DNA of 64,000 nucleotides from Nitrospirota bacterium (GTDB lineage: Bacteria; Nitrospirota; Thermodesulfovibrionia; Thermodesulfovibrionales; SM23-35), in the NCBI GenBank assembly GCA_014859105.1, contig JACUUX010000004.1, positions 41,709 to 105,708 of the forward strand, given 5' to 3'. Positions 33,411 to 41,817 of the stretch are shown here, in pieces. How positions within the stretch are numbered: position 1 is the stretch's first letter; each line of letters begins with the position of its first letter. A program made the position numbers and the translations under genes. Below the pieces are notes generated by a model that saw only the letters and a program-made list of their open reading frames with translations, did not search any database and had not been told where the DNA came from.

Positions 33411-33606
33411 CTTCTTCTAACAGTTTATAATAAGCCATTTGACTATTTGATACCACAGCAAAGCCTTCCTTTGATATACCTATAACACCTGCTTTAATGC
33501 CCGGAGGAAACAACCTTATGCCTCTTTCGCAGGCTGCCTCACATCCATCTGCAAACTGAGGAGGCGACCCTGCTCCTCCATGTGCTATCACACCATATGA
33601 AATCAT
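33382..33606 (-). pseudogene. Isoaspartyl peptidase/L-asparaginase gene with large internal deletion
   Basis: A 74-codon frame joins two ends of an Ntn-hydrolase-type asparaginase. It opens GVIAHGGAGSPPQFADGCEA, like the family N-terminus (xIHGGAG). It then jumps to FPPGIKAGVIGISKEGFAVV and SNSQMAYYK, which match the C-terminal part. The ~200 middle residues, including the catalytic Thr autocleavage site, are absent. The gene keeps an ATG and frame but cannot make an active enzyme. It overlaps the SRPBCC start by 29 bases. Confidence 0.55.
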
Positions 33607-33669
33607 TATTTAATAATCCTTTCCGATTATTGAATCCTGTATAAATAATTTACCCTGTAGCAGTCTATA

Positions 33670-33730
33670 TGTCACTCCCGCTTGTCGGGAGTCCTTCTTT
33701 AAGAAAGATTCCGGACAAGCCGAAATGACA
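33670..33730. repeat. Palindromic repeat, tgtcaytcccgc...gaaatgaca family
   Basis: About 61 bases. It opens tgtcactcccgcttgtcgg and ends gattccggacaagccgaaat followed by gaca. Nested inverted arms (cccgcttgtcggg and ccggacaagccg) and complementary ends tgtca/tgaca are visible. Related copies lie at 37475-37551, 48353-48410 and, diverged, 57368-57441. This one is downstream of the acyl-CoA dehydrogenase gene. Confidence 0.8.
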
Positions 33731-33778
33731 GCTTTGTATGCCTGTTGATTGAGCTGGATTCTGATAAATTTAGATAAG

Positions 33779-34933
33779 CTATTTCTTTGCTGCCTCTTTT
33801 ATCAGTGCCTGTCCTATGATGTTTCTCTGAATCTGATTTGTACCTTCGTAAATCTGCAGGATCTTTGCATCCCTCATCATCTTTTCAACAGGGTATTCTC
33901 TCATGTAACCCGAACCACCCATCACCTGAACTGCATTTGTTGTCACTCTCATTGCCATATCAGTTGCAAAGACCTTTGCTATCGCTGATTCTTTTGTTAT
34001 CTCTTTTGCTCTGCTGTCTATATATCTGGCAACAGAATATACAAGTGCCCTTGCGGCTTCTATTTCTATTGCCATATCAGCAAGCAAATGCTGGACTGCC
34101 TGAAAACTTATTATCGGATGCCCGAACTGTACGCGTTGCCTTGCAAACTTAACAGCCTCTTCAAAAGCACCCTGAGCTACTCCCAAACCCTGTGACCCGA
34201 CTCCTGCTCTCGCATAATCGAGTGTTTTCATGGCTAAAATAAAACCTAATCCTTCTCTTCCCACTATGTTCTCCTTTGGGATTCTGCAGTTGTCGAATAT
34301 GAGTTCCCTGGTGGCAGATGCCCTTATACCCATCTTTTTTTCTTTTTTCCCGAAATTGAAACCAGGGGTACCCTTCTCAACTATAAATGCAGATGCCCCC
34401 CTTGCACCCTTGGACCTGTCTGTGATTGCGATAATCGTATAAATATCAGCCTCGCCCCCGTTAGTAATCCATTGTTTAGTCCCGCTCACTATATATTCAT
34501 TTCCTTCAAGTCTTGCTGTTGTTTGAATGCCTGCTGCATCACTTCCTGCATTTGGTTCGGTTAGAGCAAACGCAACAAGTTTTTTACCTGCCGCTATATC
34601 AGGAAGATATTTTTTCTTCTGGTCGTCAGACCCGAATAGAAGGACAGGATATGTACCCAGCGCATTTGCAGCATATGTTGTAGATACGCCGAGACACGCC
34701 CTCGAGAGTTCTTCAACAGCTATGCACAGTTCCAGACATCCTTTACCAAGACCTCCATGCTCTTCAGGAACAAAGAGACCGAATAGATCAGATTGTGCAA
34801 GGACATTTATTATCTCCCATGGAAATTCCTCTTTTTCATCAAGCTCCTGTCTTACAGGAACAACTTTTTCTTCTGCTATCTGCCTGACTAAATCTCTTAT
34901 CATTGTCTGGTCTTCAGTTAAGAAATAGTCCAT
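33779..34933 (-). CDS. Acyl-CoA dehydrogenase
   Basis: I place the start at the ATG after ggaggaaatact, giving MDYFLTEDQTMIRDLVRQIA (384 residues); a GTG-type longer form is less likely. FALTEPNAGSDAAGIQTTA and QWITNGGEADIYTIIA are the FAD/substrate signatures. The C-terminal IYEGTNQIQRNIIGQAL supplies the catalytic Glu. VMGGSGYMREYPVEKMMRDAK is the other family hallmark. It oxidises an acyl-CoA to the enoyl-CoA and passes electrons to ETF; chain length cannot be told. No ETF or thiolase gene is near. Confidence 0.95.
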   Translation of the reverse strand: MDYFLTEDQTMIRDLVRQIAEEKVVPVRQELDEKEEFPWEIINVLAQSDLFGLFVPEEHGGLGKGCLELCIAVEELSRACLGVSTTYAANALGTYPVLLFGSDDQKKKYLPDIAAGKKLVAFALTEPNAGSDAAGIQTTARLEGNEYIVSGTKQWITNGGEADIYTIIAITDRSKGARGASAFIVEKGTPGFNFGKKEKKMGIRASATRELIFDNCRIPKENIVGREGLGFILAMKTLDYARAGVGSQGLGVAQGAFEEAVKFARQRVQFGHPIISFQAVQHLLADMAIEIEAARALVYSVARYIDSRAKEITKESAIAKVFATDMAMRVTTNAVQVMGGSGYMREYPVEKMMRDAKILQIYEGTNQIQRNIIGQALIKEAAKK

Positions 34934-35103
34934 AGTATTTCCTCCACTCAAAAATGGAAAATTTAAATTTTAATTAAGATTTTAAATTCTAACAGAAAAG
35001 AAATAAGTTTTAAATATAAAATGAATTTCTCACAATAATGTGAAAAGTGAGGCTTATTTAAAGTGAAGGGTTTAATTCTGAAAAATTTAAAACATTTAAT
35101 AAA

Positions 35104-35499
35104 TCAAGATTCCAATATTCCTATATGACCGCCCTCCGCAACTCTAAACCCGGCCATTGCAAGAGGGACATCAGGTTTATTTGTTATCCATAATAACCGG
35201 GCTTTTATCCTTGAATCATAGATATTCAGATTGAAGACATCCCCCGGTGGCAGAGCAGGATTGCCCGATAACTGTATACATAAACCTTTTTCAGAAAAAT
35301 TAATCGTCTTTGCTTCAAAGTCCTGATGCTCAGTGGAAAGAGTGACATTAATTTCCTTCTGAATCCTGTACTCATTTCTCTTTTCAACTCCGTATTTACC
35401 GCTGAAAAGAATACCACAATAAGGACAGGGTTTGAATATGTCCGCAGAAGCACTATACGAGTCTTTATTACAACGGGGACATATAAGTCTTAAGATCAA
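35104..35499 (-). CDS. Zinc-ribbon plus PilZ-like domain protein
   Basis: 131 residues. An N-terminal four-Cys ribbon, CPRC near 8-11 and CPYC near 25-28, precedes a PilZ-type barrel beginning RNEYRIQKEINVTL (RxxxR c-di-GMP motif). It continues to TINFSEKGLCIQL, where Asn replaces the usual Asp of DxSxxG. PilZ domains read c-di-GMP. The N for D change may weaken binding, so this could be a degenerate effector. It lies beside a regulator gene on the same strand (about 180 AT-rich bases apart). The family is fairly clear; ligand binding is uncertain. Confidence 0.7.
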   Translation of the reverse strand: MILRLICPRCNKDSYSASADIFKPCPYCGILFSGKYGVEKRNEYRIQKEINVTLSTEHQDFEAKTINFSEKGLCIQLSGNPALPPGDVFNLNIYDSRIKARLLWITNKPDVPLAMAGFRVAEGGHIGILES

Positions 35500-35681
35500 A
35501 AAAACCCCCTGCAGAAAAACCTATTCAAAATTTATGTTTTAAAATACTAAATTAAGTATAGCCACTATATTTTAAAACTTTTACTATAAATTACGATATA
35601 TTTCAAGTACACTGAAATATGAAATTTATTACGAAAGAGTACCATGAATTTTAAACTTTTGTTTTAAAACTTTAGTTTAAA

Positions 35682-36305
35682 TTAAATATGTCCAGGCCAT
35701 ACCTTATGAGTATACAGCGCAAGTTGCAGTCTGTCAGATACGCCAACCTTCTTAAAAATCCTGTTGCAATGGGATTTAACCGTCTGCTCGCTTATGTCGA
35801 GCTTCTGTGCTATCTCTTTGTTCCTGTATCCATGGCATATAAGTAAAATTATTTCCTTTTCTTTTTTAGTTAAACCTATCCTCTTTTCAGAGGTGCCCAT
35901 TTTAGTTATGATTTTCTTTATCATCTTACGGTCTAACCATAACTCTCCTGAATATACCACTTTTATAGCCTTTTTTAAAATTTCAGAATCAGCATCAGCA
36001 GGGATAATACCAAATACTCCTCTTACAATAAATTCCGGTATCTGCCTTTCAACGTCAGAAAGCCAGGAATTATCACCCAGAAGAAGAATCTTCAGTTTTT
36101 TATCAATAGTAGAATCTTCAGGAAATGCACGAAAAATTTCGAAATCTGAAAGGATTAAGTCAGGGTTCATTTTTATTATCTCTTCTATGTCTATCCCTTC
36201 ATCAAATATACATATGATATCTATTCCATCTTCTTTATTGAAAAGTTTCTTTAGACCCTCACCCAGCAGATAGCTATGACATCCTATGGCAATTCTTATT
36301 GCCAT
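35682..36305 (-). CDS. NarL/LuxR-type response regulator with an atypical receiver
   Basis: 207 residues. The receiver-like N-terminal half keeps the phospho-acceptor-type Asp (about 54, in LILSDFEIF). It lacks the acidic pair that should follow the first strand (AIGCHSYLL instead of xxxDD), and the conserved Lys is replaced (GVFGIIPADAD). The C-terminal half is a full LuxR helix-turn-helix: LTKKEKEIILLICHGYRNKE then IAQKLDISEQTVKSHCNRIF. It is probably a DNA-binding regulator whose receiver is not controlled by ordinary phosphorylation. No kinase gene is nearby; the only one in the window is decayed. Confidence 0.88.
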   Translation of the reverse strand: MAIRIAIGCHSYLLGEGLKKLFNKEDGIDIICIFDEGIDIEEIIKMNPDLILSDFEIFRAFPEDSTIDKKLKILLLGDNSWLSDVERQIPEFIVRGVFGIIPADADSEILKKAIKVVYSGELWLDRKMIKKIITKMGTSEKRIGLTKKEKEIILLICHGYRNKEIAQKLDISEQTVKSHCNRIFKKVGVSDRLQLALYTHKVWPGHI

Positions 36306-36384
36306 AATAAAAGATTCTCCCCCGCTTCTTTTTTATTTTTTATATATTATATTATATTTTTAAAAATCTTTAATTATCTTAATC

Positions 36385-36756
36385 TTATTCTTCAAAATAT
36401 GTAGCTGAAGCAGTCTCAGACTCCCAGACACTAACCGCAGAAAGGTGAACATTTCCGTCATTTATTTTTTTCTTGAGAGAGTCATAAATCCATTTCGCAA
36501 TATTTTCCGACGACGGATTTTTCTCCGTAAAAGGAAATATCTCGTTCAAAAACCCATGGTCAAGCTGCGATATTACTTCTTCTGTAAGTTCTTTGAGTTC
36601 ATGGAAATCTATTGCTATATCAATTTCATTCAACCGTTCAGCAAGAACATGAACCTGAACCTTCCAGTTATGACCGTGGAGATTTTCGCAGTCCCCGTTA
36701 TAACCTCTCAGCTGATGTGCTGCTGAAAAAAAAGTTTCTATCATTAATTCAAACAT
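36385..36756 (-). CDS. queD: 6-carboxy-tetrahydropterin synthase QueD
   Basis: 123 residues of the PTPS/QueD fold. The zinc His residues are in SAAHQL (His14) and LHGHNW (His27/29), with the catalytic Cys just before (DCENLHGHN, Cys23). The C-terminal PSSENIAKWIYDSL and VSVWESETA supply the pterin-binding Glu. It makes 6-carboxytetrahydropterin from dihydroneopterin triphosphate, the first dedicated step to preQ0/queuosine. queH and queA are in the window 6-8 kb away. It starts 8 bases after the hpt stop, so it is co-transcribed with it. Confidence 0.9.
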   Translation of the reverse strand: MFELMIETFFSAAHQLRGYNGDCENLHGHNWKVQVHVLAERLNEIDIAIDFHELKELTEEVISQLDHGFLNEIFPFTEKNPSSENIAKWIYDSLKKKINDGNVHLSAVSVWESETASATYFEE

Positions 36757-36764
36757 CTCTATTT

Positions 36765-37286
36765 CTAAGTTTTCTTTTTAAAAACAGATATATATGGCAG
36801 ATTCCTGAACTGATTCTCATAATCAAGACCATAGCCAACAACAAACTCATTGGGAATGTCAAACCCGACATAATCAAGAGGAATATCTATTATCCTTTTT
36901 TCTTTTTTGTTTAAAAACACACATATTTTTAGACTATCAGGATGCCTTATTAGTATCCTTTCCCTTATTTCATTGAGGGTAACACCTGTATCAACTATAT
37001 CATCTATTAAAATAACATCCCTTTCTGAAATATTCTCTCTTACATCATAATAGATTTTAACTTCCCCTGCAGACCTTGTCTTTATATAACTTGAAGCGAT
37101 GATAAAATCGAGAGTGAGAGGCACCTTTATAAATCTTACAATATCAGAGAAAAACATGAATGCACCTTTAAGAATGCCGATTACCAGAAGGTCTTTTCCT
37201 GAATAATCTCTGGATATCATGTCAGCAAGTTCTTTTACCCGGATTTGAATCTGGCGGGTAGTAAAAAGGGGTTTACCAACTATCAT
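36765..37286 (-). CDS. hpt: Hypoxanthine phosphoribosyltransferase
   Basis: 173 residues with the type I PRTase motif VILIDDIVDTGVTLNEI (PRPP loop, about 97-113), LLVIGILKGAFMFFSDIVR early, and the purine-binding VVGYGLDYENQFRNLPYI near the C-terminus. It converts hypoxanthine and/or guanine to IMP/GMP with PRPP. It precedes queD by 8 bases on the same strand; both handle purine/pterin-related compounds, but that is only suggestive. A large repeat element lies upstream, between it and the HD-GYP gene. Confidence 0.94.
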   Translation of the reverse strand: MIVGKPLFTTRQIQIRVKELADMISRDYSGKDLLVIGILKGAFMFFSDIVRFIKVPLTLDFIIASSYIKTRSAGEVKIYYDVRENISERDVILIDDIVDTGVTLNEIRERILIRHPDSLKICVFLNKKEKRIIDIPLDYVGFDIPNEFVVGYGLDYENQFRNLPYISVFKKKT

Positions 37287-37420
37287 TGATTTAGATTCTC
37301 CTGTTGAATCAGGGTTTTAAGATATTGCTGATATAAATAATAATAACAATTTCTTTAAATCGCAAGTATTATCTATATTTTTTGTTCCCACTGTATTTCA
37401 AGCCCTGAATTACCATTTAT

Positions 37421-37580
37421 GTTATTAATCTTCAAAGATCTTAAAAGTTGTTTAAGATCTTTGGTTTGTATTTTTGTCATGCTGGCTTGTCCAGCATCCT
37501 TCTTTACGATTCCGAACAAGTCGGAAAGATTCCCGACAAGCGGGAATGACATACAACCATTGGAACAGAGTTCGCTATGA
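37421..37580. repeat. ~160-bp mobile-type repeat, copy A
   Basis: It opens with ttaatcttcaaagatcttaa, a palindromic aaagatcttaaa/tttaagatcttt hairpin. The middle is a tgtcatgctggcttgtccag...gggaatgaca palindromic block. It ends ccattggaacagagttcgct then atg. The same three parts, in the same order, recur at 57324-57465 with changed middle arms, so both ends are conserved beyond the palindromes. It lies between HD-GYP and hpt. Confidence 0.8.
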
Positions 37581-37595
37581 ATAAAAGGTGGGGAA

Positions 37596-38999
37596 TTACA
37601 GCAGGTATTCTGCAAGATTTATCTTATATTTATTTGGGTCAAGGGTCTTTATGATAGTTCTATAAAATTTCCCTGCAGCATCTTTCTCTGTCAGATCCAC
37701 AGTTGGGCCATGAACCCTCTGTCCCTTGCTGTCGATAATTATAAGAATTCTTGGTCTTTCCGCAAATAGTACATTAGCTTCATAAACCAGACCGAGTTCC
37801 CTTGTATCGAGCATTACAAGTGTACCAATGGGAAAAACACCGACCATATTGACAAAGAATTTAAACAAAAGTGGATCGAGCTGGCTACCTGCCCTTTCCA
37901 TCATGATGCTAAGTGCTTTATCCGGAGCAAGTGGAATTCTTGAATATACCCTCGATGATGTCATGGCATCATACTGGTCCGCCAGACTTACAATCCTGGA
38001 AAATAAGTCAAGCTCTGTGTTTTTTCTCACCTTCGGATATCCCGAAAAGTCATAGTTCATATGATGTTCGAAGGCAACAATCGAAGATCTTATAGAAGAA
38101 GATTCCAAACCCTTCAATCTTAATATTGCCTTCAGACCCCATAGGGGGTGCTTTTTTATAAGCTTCCATTCATCATCGGTAAAATTAGTTGCTTTATTAA
38201 GCACTTCATTAGGAATCTCTATCTTACCGATATCATGAAAAAGTGCAACAAGGCCCAGCTCTGTAAGCATCTTTTTACTTAATCCAAGCCTCTGTCCGAG
38301 AGCTATGGAAAGTATGCTTACATTGACTGAATGGTGGTAGGTATATTCATCATAATCCTTAATCGCTGTCATACCGAGAAGCAGTTTCTCCTCTTCGAGT
38401 ATCTGATCAACCATTGTTTCCACAATCCTTTTAGCCTTTTTGATATTGACCTTTTCACCTGCCTTAATCTTATTCATCACTCCTTTTGAGTATGAAACAG
38501 CGTTGTAATATATCTTTTTGATAACCTTTCTTGTATCTACATCTGCTCCTTCTCGTATTTTTTTCAATCTGTCTATTTCTATATCCTTTGATTCATCTAT
38601 TCCTTCCAGCATCGTCTCATATGGTTCGTCTGAAAATCCTCCTGCTATAAATGCTTTGAGGAATAACTGCATATCCTTAAAATCAATAGAACCTTTAAAA
38701 ATAACACTGCCGAGTTCTCTCTTCCTGAATTCGCGTATAATGAAGTCAAAATTGAGAAGATATTCGAGTGAATAGCGTACTCTTATATCGTTTATGTAGA
38801 AAAACTCCCCGATAAGATCCAGCTTCACATTCTGTTCCAATTCTGCAAGTTGATTGATAAGTGCCAAAAATCTCTCTATTGCTAAAGTTACAGCAATATT
38901 ATTTGGATCATGAATCTGGGCAGTCCTCAGGATAACAGATAATTGATTTATGACGTCCTGTGCACTCTTGCGGATTTCTCTGTTCTCTTTAATGTCCAT
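37596..38999 (-). CDS. HD-GYP domain protein (predicted c-di-GMP phosphodiesterase)
   Basis: 467 residues from the ATG (a TTG two codons earlier is possible). The N-terminal ~200 residues are helical and resemble the first part of the neighbouring HEAT protein (a FYINDIRVRYSLEYLL block and an EFF/E-rich pattern). The C-terminal half is HD-GYP: YTYHHSVNVSILSIALGQ, LFHDIGKIEIPNEVLNK, FEHHMNYDFSGYP with the GYP triplet, and VSLADQYDAMTS. It probably hydrolyses c-di-GMP. It overlaps the HEAT gene by 11 bases, which is upstream on the same strand. Confidence 0.88.
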   Translation of the reverse strand: MDIKENREIRKSAQDVINQLSVILRTAQIHDPNNIAVTLAIERFLALINQLAELEQNVKLDLIGEFFYINDIRVRYSLEYLLNFDFIIREFRKRELGSVIFKGSIDFKDMQLFLKAFIAGGFSDEPYETMLEGIDESKDIEIDRLKKIREGADVDTRKVIKKIYYNAVSYSKGVMNKIKAGEKVNIKKAKRIVETMVDQILEEEKLLLGMTAIKDYDEYTYHHSVNVSILSIALGQRLGLSKKMLTELGLVALFHDIGKIEIPNEVLNKATNFTDDEWKLIKKHPLWGLKAILRLKGLESSSIRSSIVAFEHHMNYDFSGYPKVRKNTELDLFSRIVSLADQYDAMTSSRVYSRIPLAPDKALSIMMERAGSQLDPLLFKFFVNMVGVFPIGTLVMLDTRELGLVYEANVLFAERPRILIIIDSKGQRVHGPTVDLTEKDAAGKFYRTIIKTLDPNKYKINLAEYLL

Positions 39000-40638
39000 G
39001 CTCAAGTCTTCTGATAGCAGCCACAGAAAATTCCTTTAAAAGGTTATTATTAGAATCTTTCACTTTATATAGCGCAGGGAGTGCATCCTTATTACCCAGG
39101 AGTCCCAGGCTGAATGCAGCACATGCCCTGTTTTCAAAATTCCTGGATCTGCCGAAGAAGGCTTTTCTCTTTAAGGCTTTTATCAGGAAGTTGAAAACCT
39201 CTGCGTCCTTCCACCTGGAAACCACTTCGTAGAATTCTTTCTTTTCATCAAAATCCTTTTCCTTAAATTTTTTTTTAGAAATATCGTCGATGATTATTTT
39301 TTTAGCAACTTCTGAACCCATAGTACCTAAAGCCTTAACTGCAGTAATTCTTACCTGCATATCCTGTTCACTGAGGGCATCCTTGAGGGTCTGTATCACT
39401 TCACGTCCACCGAGTTCACCAAGGGTCTTTATCACTTCTTTTCTTACCCTTATATCGCCATGTCTTACAGTCTTCAGCAGATATTCGATTGCCCGTTTAT
39501 CACCTATTTTTCTGAGAACATATATAATATTCCTTACAACATACCACCTGTTGTCTTCCAATCCTCTGGAAAGTGCCTGTATATCCCTTTTCCCAAGAAC
39601 TATAAGAGCTTCAATGACGCTTTTTCTTGCCCGTATTGTCTTCAATTCTCCAAGGAATTTAATAAAAGGCAATATAGCATTTCTATCGAGAGCCCCTACG
39701 AATTCCTTAAAAAATTTATCCTCTATCTCTATACCGCTATCGAGGATTTCTGCTAAAAGGCTTATTACCTCTTCGGTTCCTAAATATGAATAGAGCATCC
39801 TGATATATTTTTTTTCATCGTCACCCAGCAAGGGATCATCGAGTATATCTTTTGCTCTTTTCATTATGTTTATAGTCGTGTAAATATCACCGTGTTTCAT
39901 CGAAAAATTAATCGTATCTCTTAGAAATGCAAATATATCTTCCAGGTCGTTTTTACTTTCGGCTTGATATATAAGTTCAAACAAAATAGCAACTAATTTC
40001 TCTGCCTTGTCAGATGTATCCTTTTCTAATTCATGCACAAGTAATTGCAAATCCTTATCTGTCAACGGCACGATTGAAACACCTTTTACATCCTCTTCAT
40101 GAAATCCATCGGTATAAGCCCTCATAAGGTCATCAATCTGCGTAATCTTTTCCTTTACTTTTTCCTCGGCAATAGTTGCATAATCATCTTCATCAATATC
40201 TATTAGAAATGCCTCATCAACAACATATTGTATATTTTTAAAATCCTTCTCCCATAATAATGTTACAATGTCATCGTCGATTACTTCTCTGTCGAAATCC
40301 AGAGCTATGATCTTTAAAAATTCCTCAAGCTCGTCTCTCAGCAATCCATTTTTAAATATCAGTTCCCGTAAGCCGTCCTTGAAGAAAAAAAGCGCCAGAT
40401 TATCTTCTTTTTCAGGGTTATAATATATCTGTTCTGAATCATAAGCAATGCTGTTCTGTTTTATTTTTAACAAAAAATTATCTTTATAATCAAAAAAGTT
40501 TTTAAACCTTTCATATGTTTCGTCCAGGGTTTTTATATAAATGGGGTTATTGTGGGGGTACATTCTGAAAGTCTTCTTGGCCTTAATAAGGCTCTGCAGG
40601 ATGTCTTTTGCTTCTTTGATCTCTTCGGGCTGCTCCAT
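38989..40638 (-). CDS. HEAT-repeat protein with a DUF-like N-terminal region
   Basis: I start at the ATG giving MEQPEEIKEAKDILQSLI (549 residues); a GTG five codons earlier is possible, and neither has a strong ribosome binding site. The N-terminal ~190 residues (RMYPHNNPIYIKTLDETYER, KIKQNSIAYDSEQIYYNPEK, DGLRELIFKNGLL) look like a sensor/adaptor shared in outline with the HD-GYP protein next door. From about 330 on there are repeated helical pairs: IEALIVLGKRDIQALSRGLE, ALGTMGSEVAKK, FSLGLLGNKDALPALY, typical HEAT/PBS lyase-type units. It is probably a scaffold for the HD-GYP partner. Overlap with it implies coupling. Confidence 0.75.
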   Translation of the reverse strand: MEQPEEIKEAKDILQSLIKAKKTFRMYPHNNPIYIKTLDETYERFKNFFDYKDNFLLKIKQNSIAYDSEQIYYNPEKEDNLALFFFKDGLRELIFKNGLLRDELEEFLKIIALDFDREVIDDDIVTLLWEKDFKNIQYVVDEAFLIDIDEDDYATIAEEKVKEKITQIDDLMRAYTDGFHEEDVKGVSIVPLTDKDLQLLVHELEKDTSDKAEKLVAILFELIYQAESKNDLEDIFAFLRDTINFSMKHGDIYTTINIMKRAKDILDDPLLGDDEKKYIRMLYSYLGTEEVISLLAEILDSGIEIEDKFFKEFVGALDRNAILPFIKFLGELKTIRARKSVIEALIVLGKRDIQALSRGLEDNRWYVVRNIIYVLRKIGDKRAIEYLLKTVRHGDIRVRKEVIKTLGELGGREVIQTLKDALSEQDMQVRITAVKALGTMGSEVAKKIIIDDISKKKFKEKDFDEKKEFYEVVSRWKDAEVFNFLIKALKRKAFFGRSRNFENRACAAFSLGLLGNKDALPALYKVKDSNNNLLKEFSVAAIRRLEHGH

Positions 40639-40676
40639 TATTAAAATTAACACACTGTTTTAAAGACAGTCAAATA

Positions 40677-40955
40677 TCATACCAGGATTATTCTTCTTTC
40701 CCTTGCGAAGTTCTTAATCACCATTGCTGCAGAATTGAGCCTCTGCAGCCTTGTATTTCTCCATCTTATTGCCCGGGTGTCACCTTGAGGGAATTTGTCA
40801 CCCCTGATTTCTACCTGAACCTTCATTATCTCGTGGTACAGCCCTTTTAAAGAATTATTATCAAGAGGTTTTAAAAAAAGCGGGTTGACAACTGCATAAC
40901 CTTCGGCTATATCATATGCAGTTGCCTTCAAGCTTTTTCCCCGTATAGTTGGCAT
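40677..40955 (-). CDS. Hypothetical protein linked to tatC
   Basis: 92 residues (GKSLKATAYDIAEGYAVVNP early, IRWRNTRLQRLNSAAMVI near the end). No family is recognised. It is rich in positive charge at the C-terminus (FARERRIILV). Its start overlaps the tatC stop by one base, so it is translated from the tatC message, and it ends 38 bases before the HEAT gene starts. It is probably a real, conserved small protein, but nothing about its role is visible. Confidence 0.6.
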   Translation of the reverse strand: MPTIRGKSLKATAYDIAEGYAVVNPLFLKPLDNNSLKGLYHEIMKVQVEIRGDKFPQGDTRAIRWRNTRLQRLNSAAMVIKNFARERRIILV

Positions 40956-41737
40956 CAGACCACCACCCGTTTTGCAAATATTCTGGATACAATTATACCC
41001 ACTTCATACAGAAGGATCATGGGGACTGCCATCAGGGTCTGATTAAAGACATCAGGCGTTGGTGTAAGAATAGCGGCAACAATAAATGCCAGTACAATTG
41101 CATACTTTCTTTTTTTTGCCAGTGTATCAGGGGTTACAAAACCCATCCGTGTAAAAAATAATATTATTATAGGTAGTTCAAATACAAAACCAAAAGCAAG
41201 AATAAACTTGATGCAGAAATCAGCATAACGCCCTACGGAAAGCATCGGCATCATATAGTCCCCTATTTTATATGTTAGAAGAAATCGCAATGCATATGGC
41301 AGGACGATAAAAAAACAGAAGGCTGAGCCTATAAGGAAAAGACCTGTAGCAATAATAACAAACGGAACCACATACTTTTTTTCGTTTTTATGAAGTCCGG
41401 GAGAAACAAAACTCCATAACTGTTGAAAGATTATGGGTAAAGTAAGTATCAATGCAGCAACAAGGGCGACCTTCATGTTTATCCAGAATCCTTCAGCCGG
41501 AGAGAGAAATATAAGCTTTGTATTCTGGAGGATATCCTGGTAGACAAAATGCATGTTCATATTTTTTATCGAGAATGTCAGGTGATATCTCACAGGGAAC
41601 ATCAGAAATTCAAAAATATATTCTGAATAATAAAATGAGACAAAAAAAGCTATAAACAAAGATATTATAGATATAAAAATCTTTTTTCTGAGTTCACCGA
41701 GATGTTCGAAAAAAGACAACGTCTCTTTCTCTGACAA
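40955..41737 (-). CDS. tatC: Twin-arginine translocase subunit TatC
   Basis: 260 residues. A cytosolic N-terminus SFFEHLGELRKKIFISIISL is followed by six hydrophobic segments, with FLSPAEGFWINMKVALVAA and RMGFVTPDTLAKKRKYAIV, the family signatures. It forms the twin-arginine receptor in the inner membrane and moves folded proteins, often cofactor-containing redox enzymes. tatA follows upstream on the same strand after about 80 bases; no TatB-like gene separates them, so this may be a two-component TatAC system. Confidence 0.95.
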   Translation of the reverse strand: MSEKETLSFFEHLGELRKKIFISIISLFIAFFVSFYYSEYIFEFLMFPVRYHLTFSIKNMNMHFVYQDILQNTKLIFLSPAEGFWINMKVALVAALILTLPIIFQQLWSFVSPGLHKNEKKYVVPFVIIATGLFLIGSAFCFFIVLPYALRFLLTYKIGDYMMPMLSVGRYADFCIKFILAFGFVFELPIIILFFTRMGFVTPDTLAKKRKYAIVLAFIVAAILTPTPDVFNQTLMAVPMILLYEVGIIVSRIFAKRVVV

Positions 41738-41817
41738 TATATCCTCCGGCTCAATATATTTGCAAACTTTGAAATTTTAATTTTGAAAAGGCTTGCTATC
41801 ACGGGCGTTTTTTGCTG

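Noticed and set aside
37373..37615. 80-codon minus frame between hpt and HD-GYP
   Set aside because: It is made almost wholly of the repeat element copy A and has no start signals.
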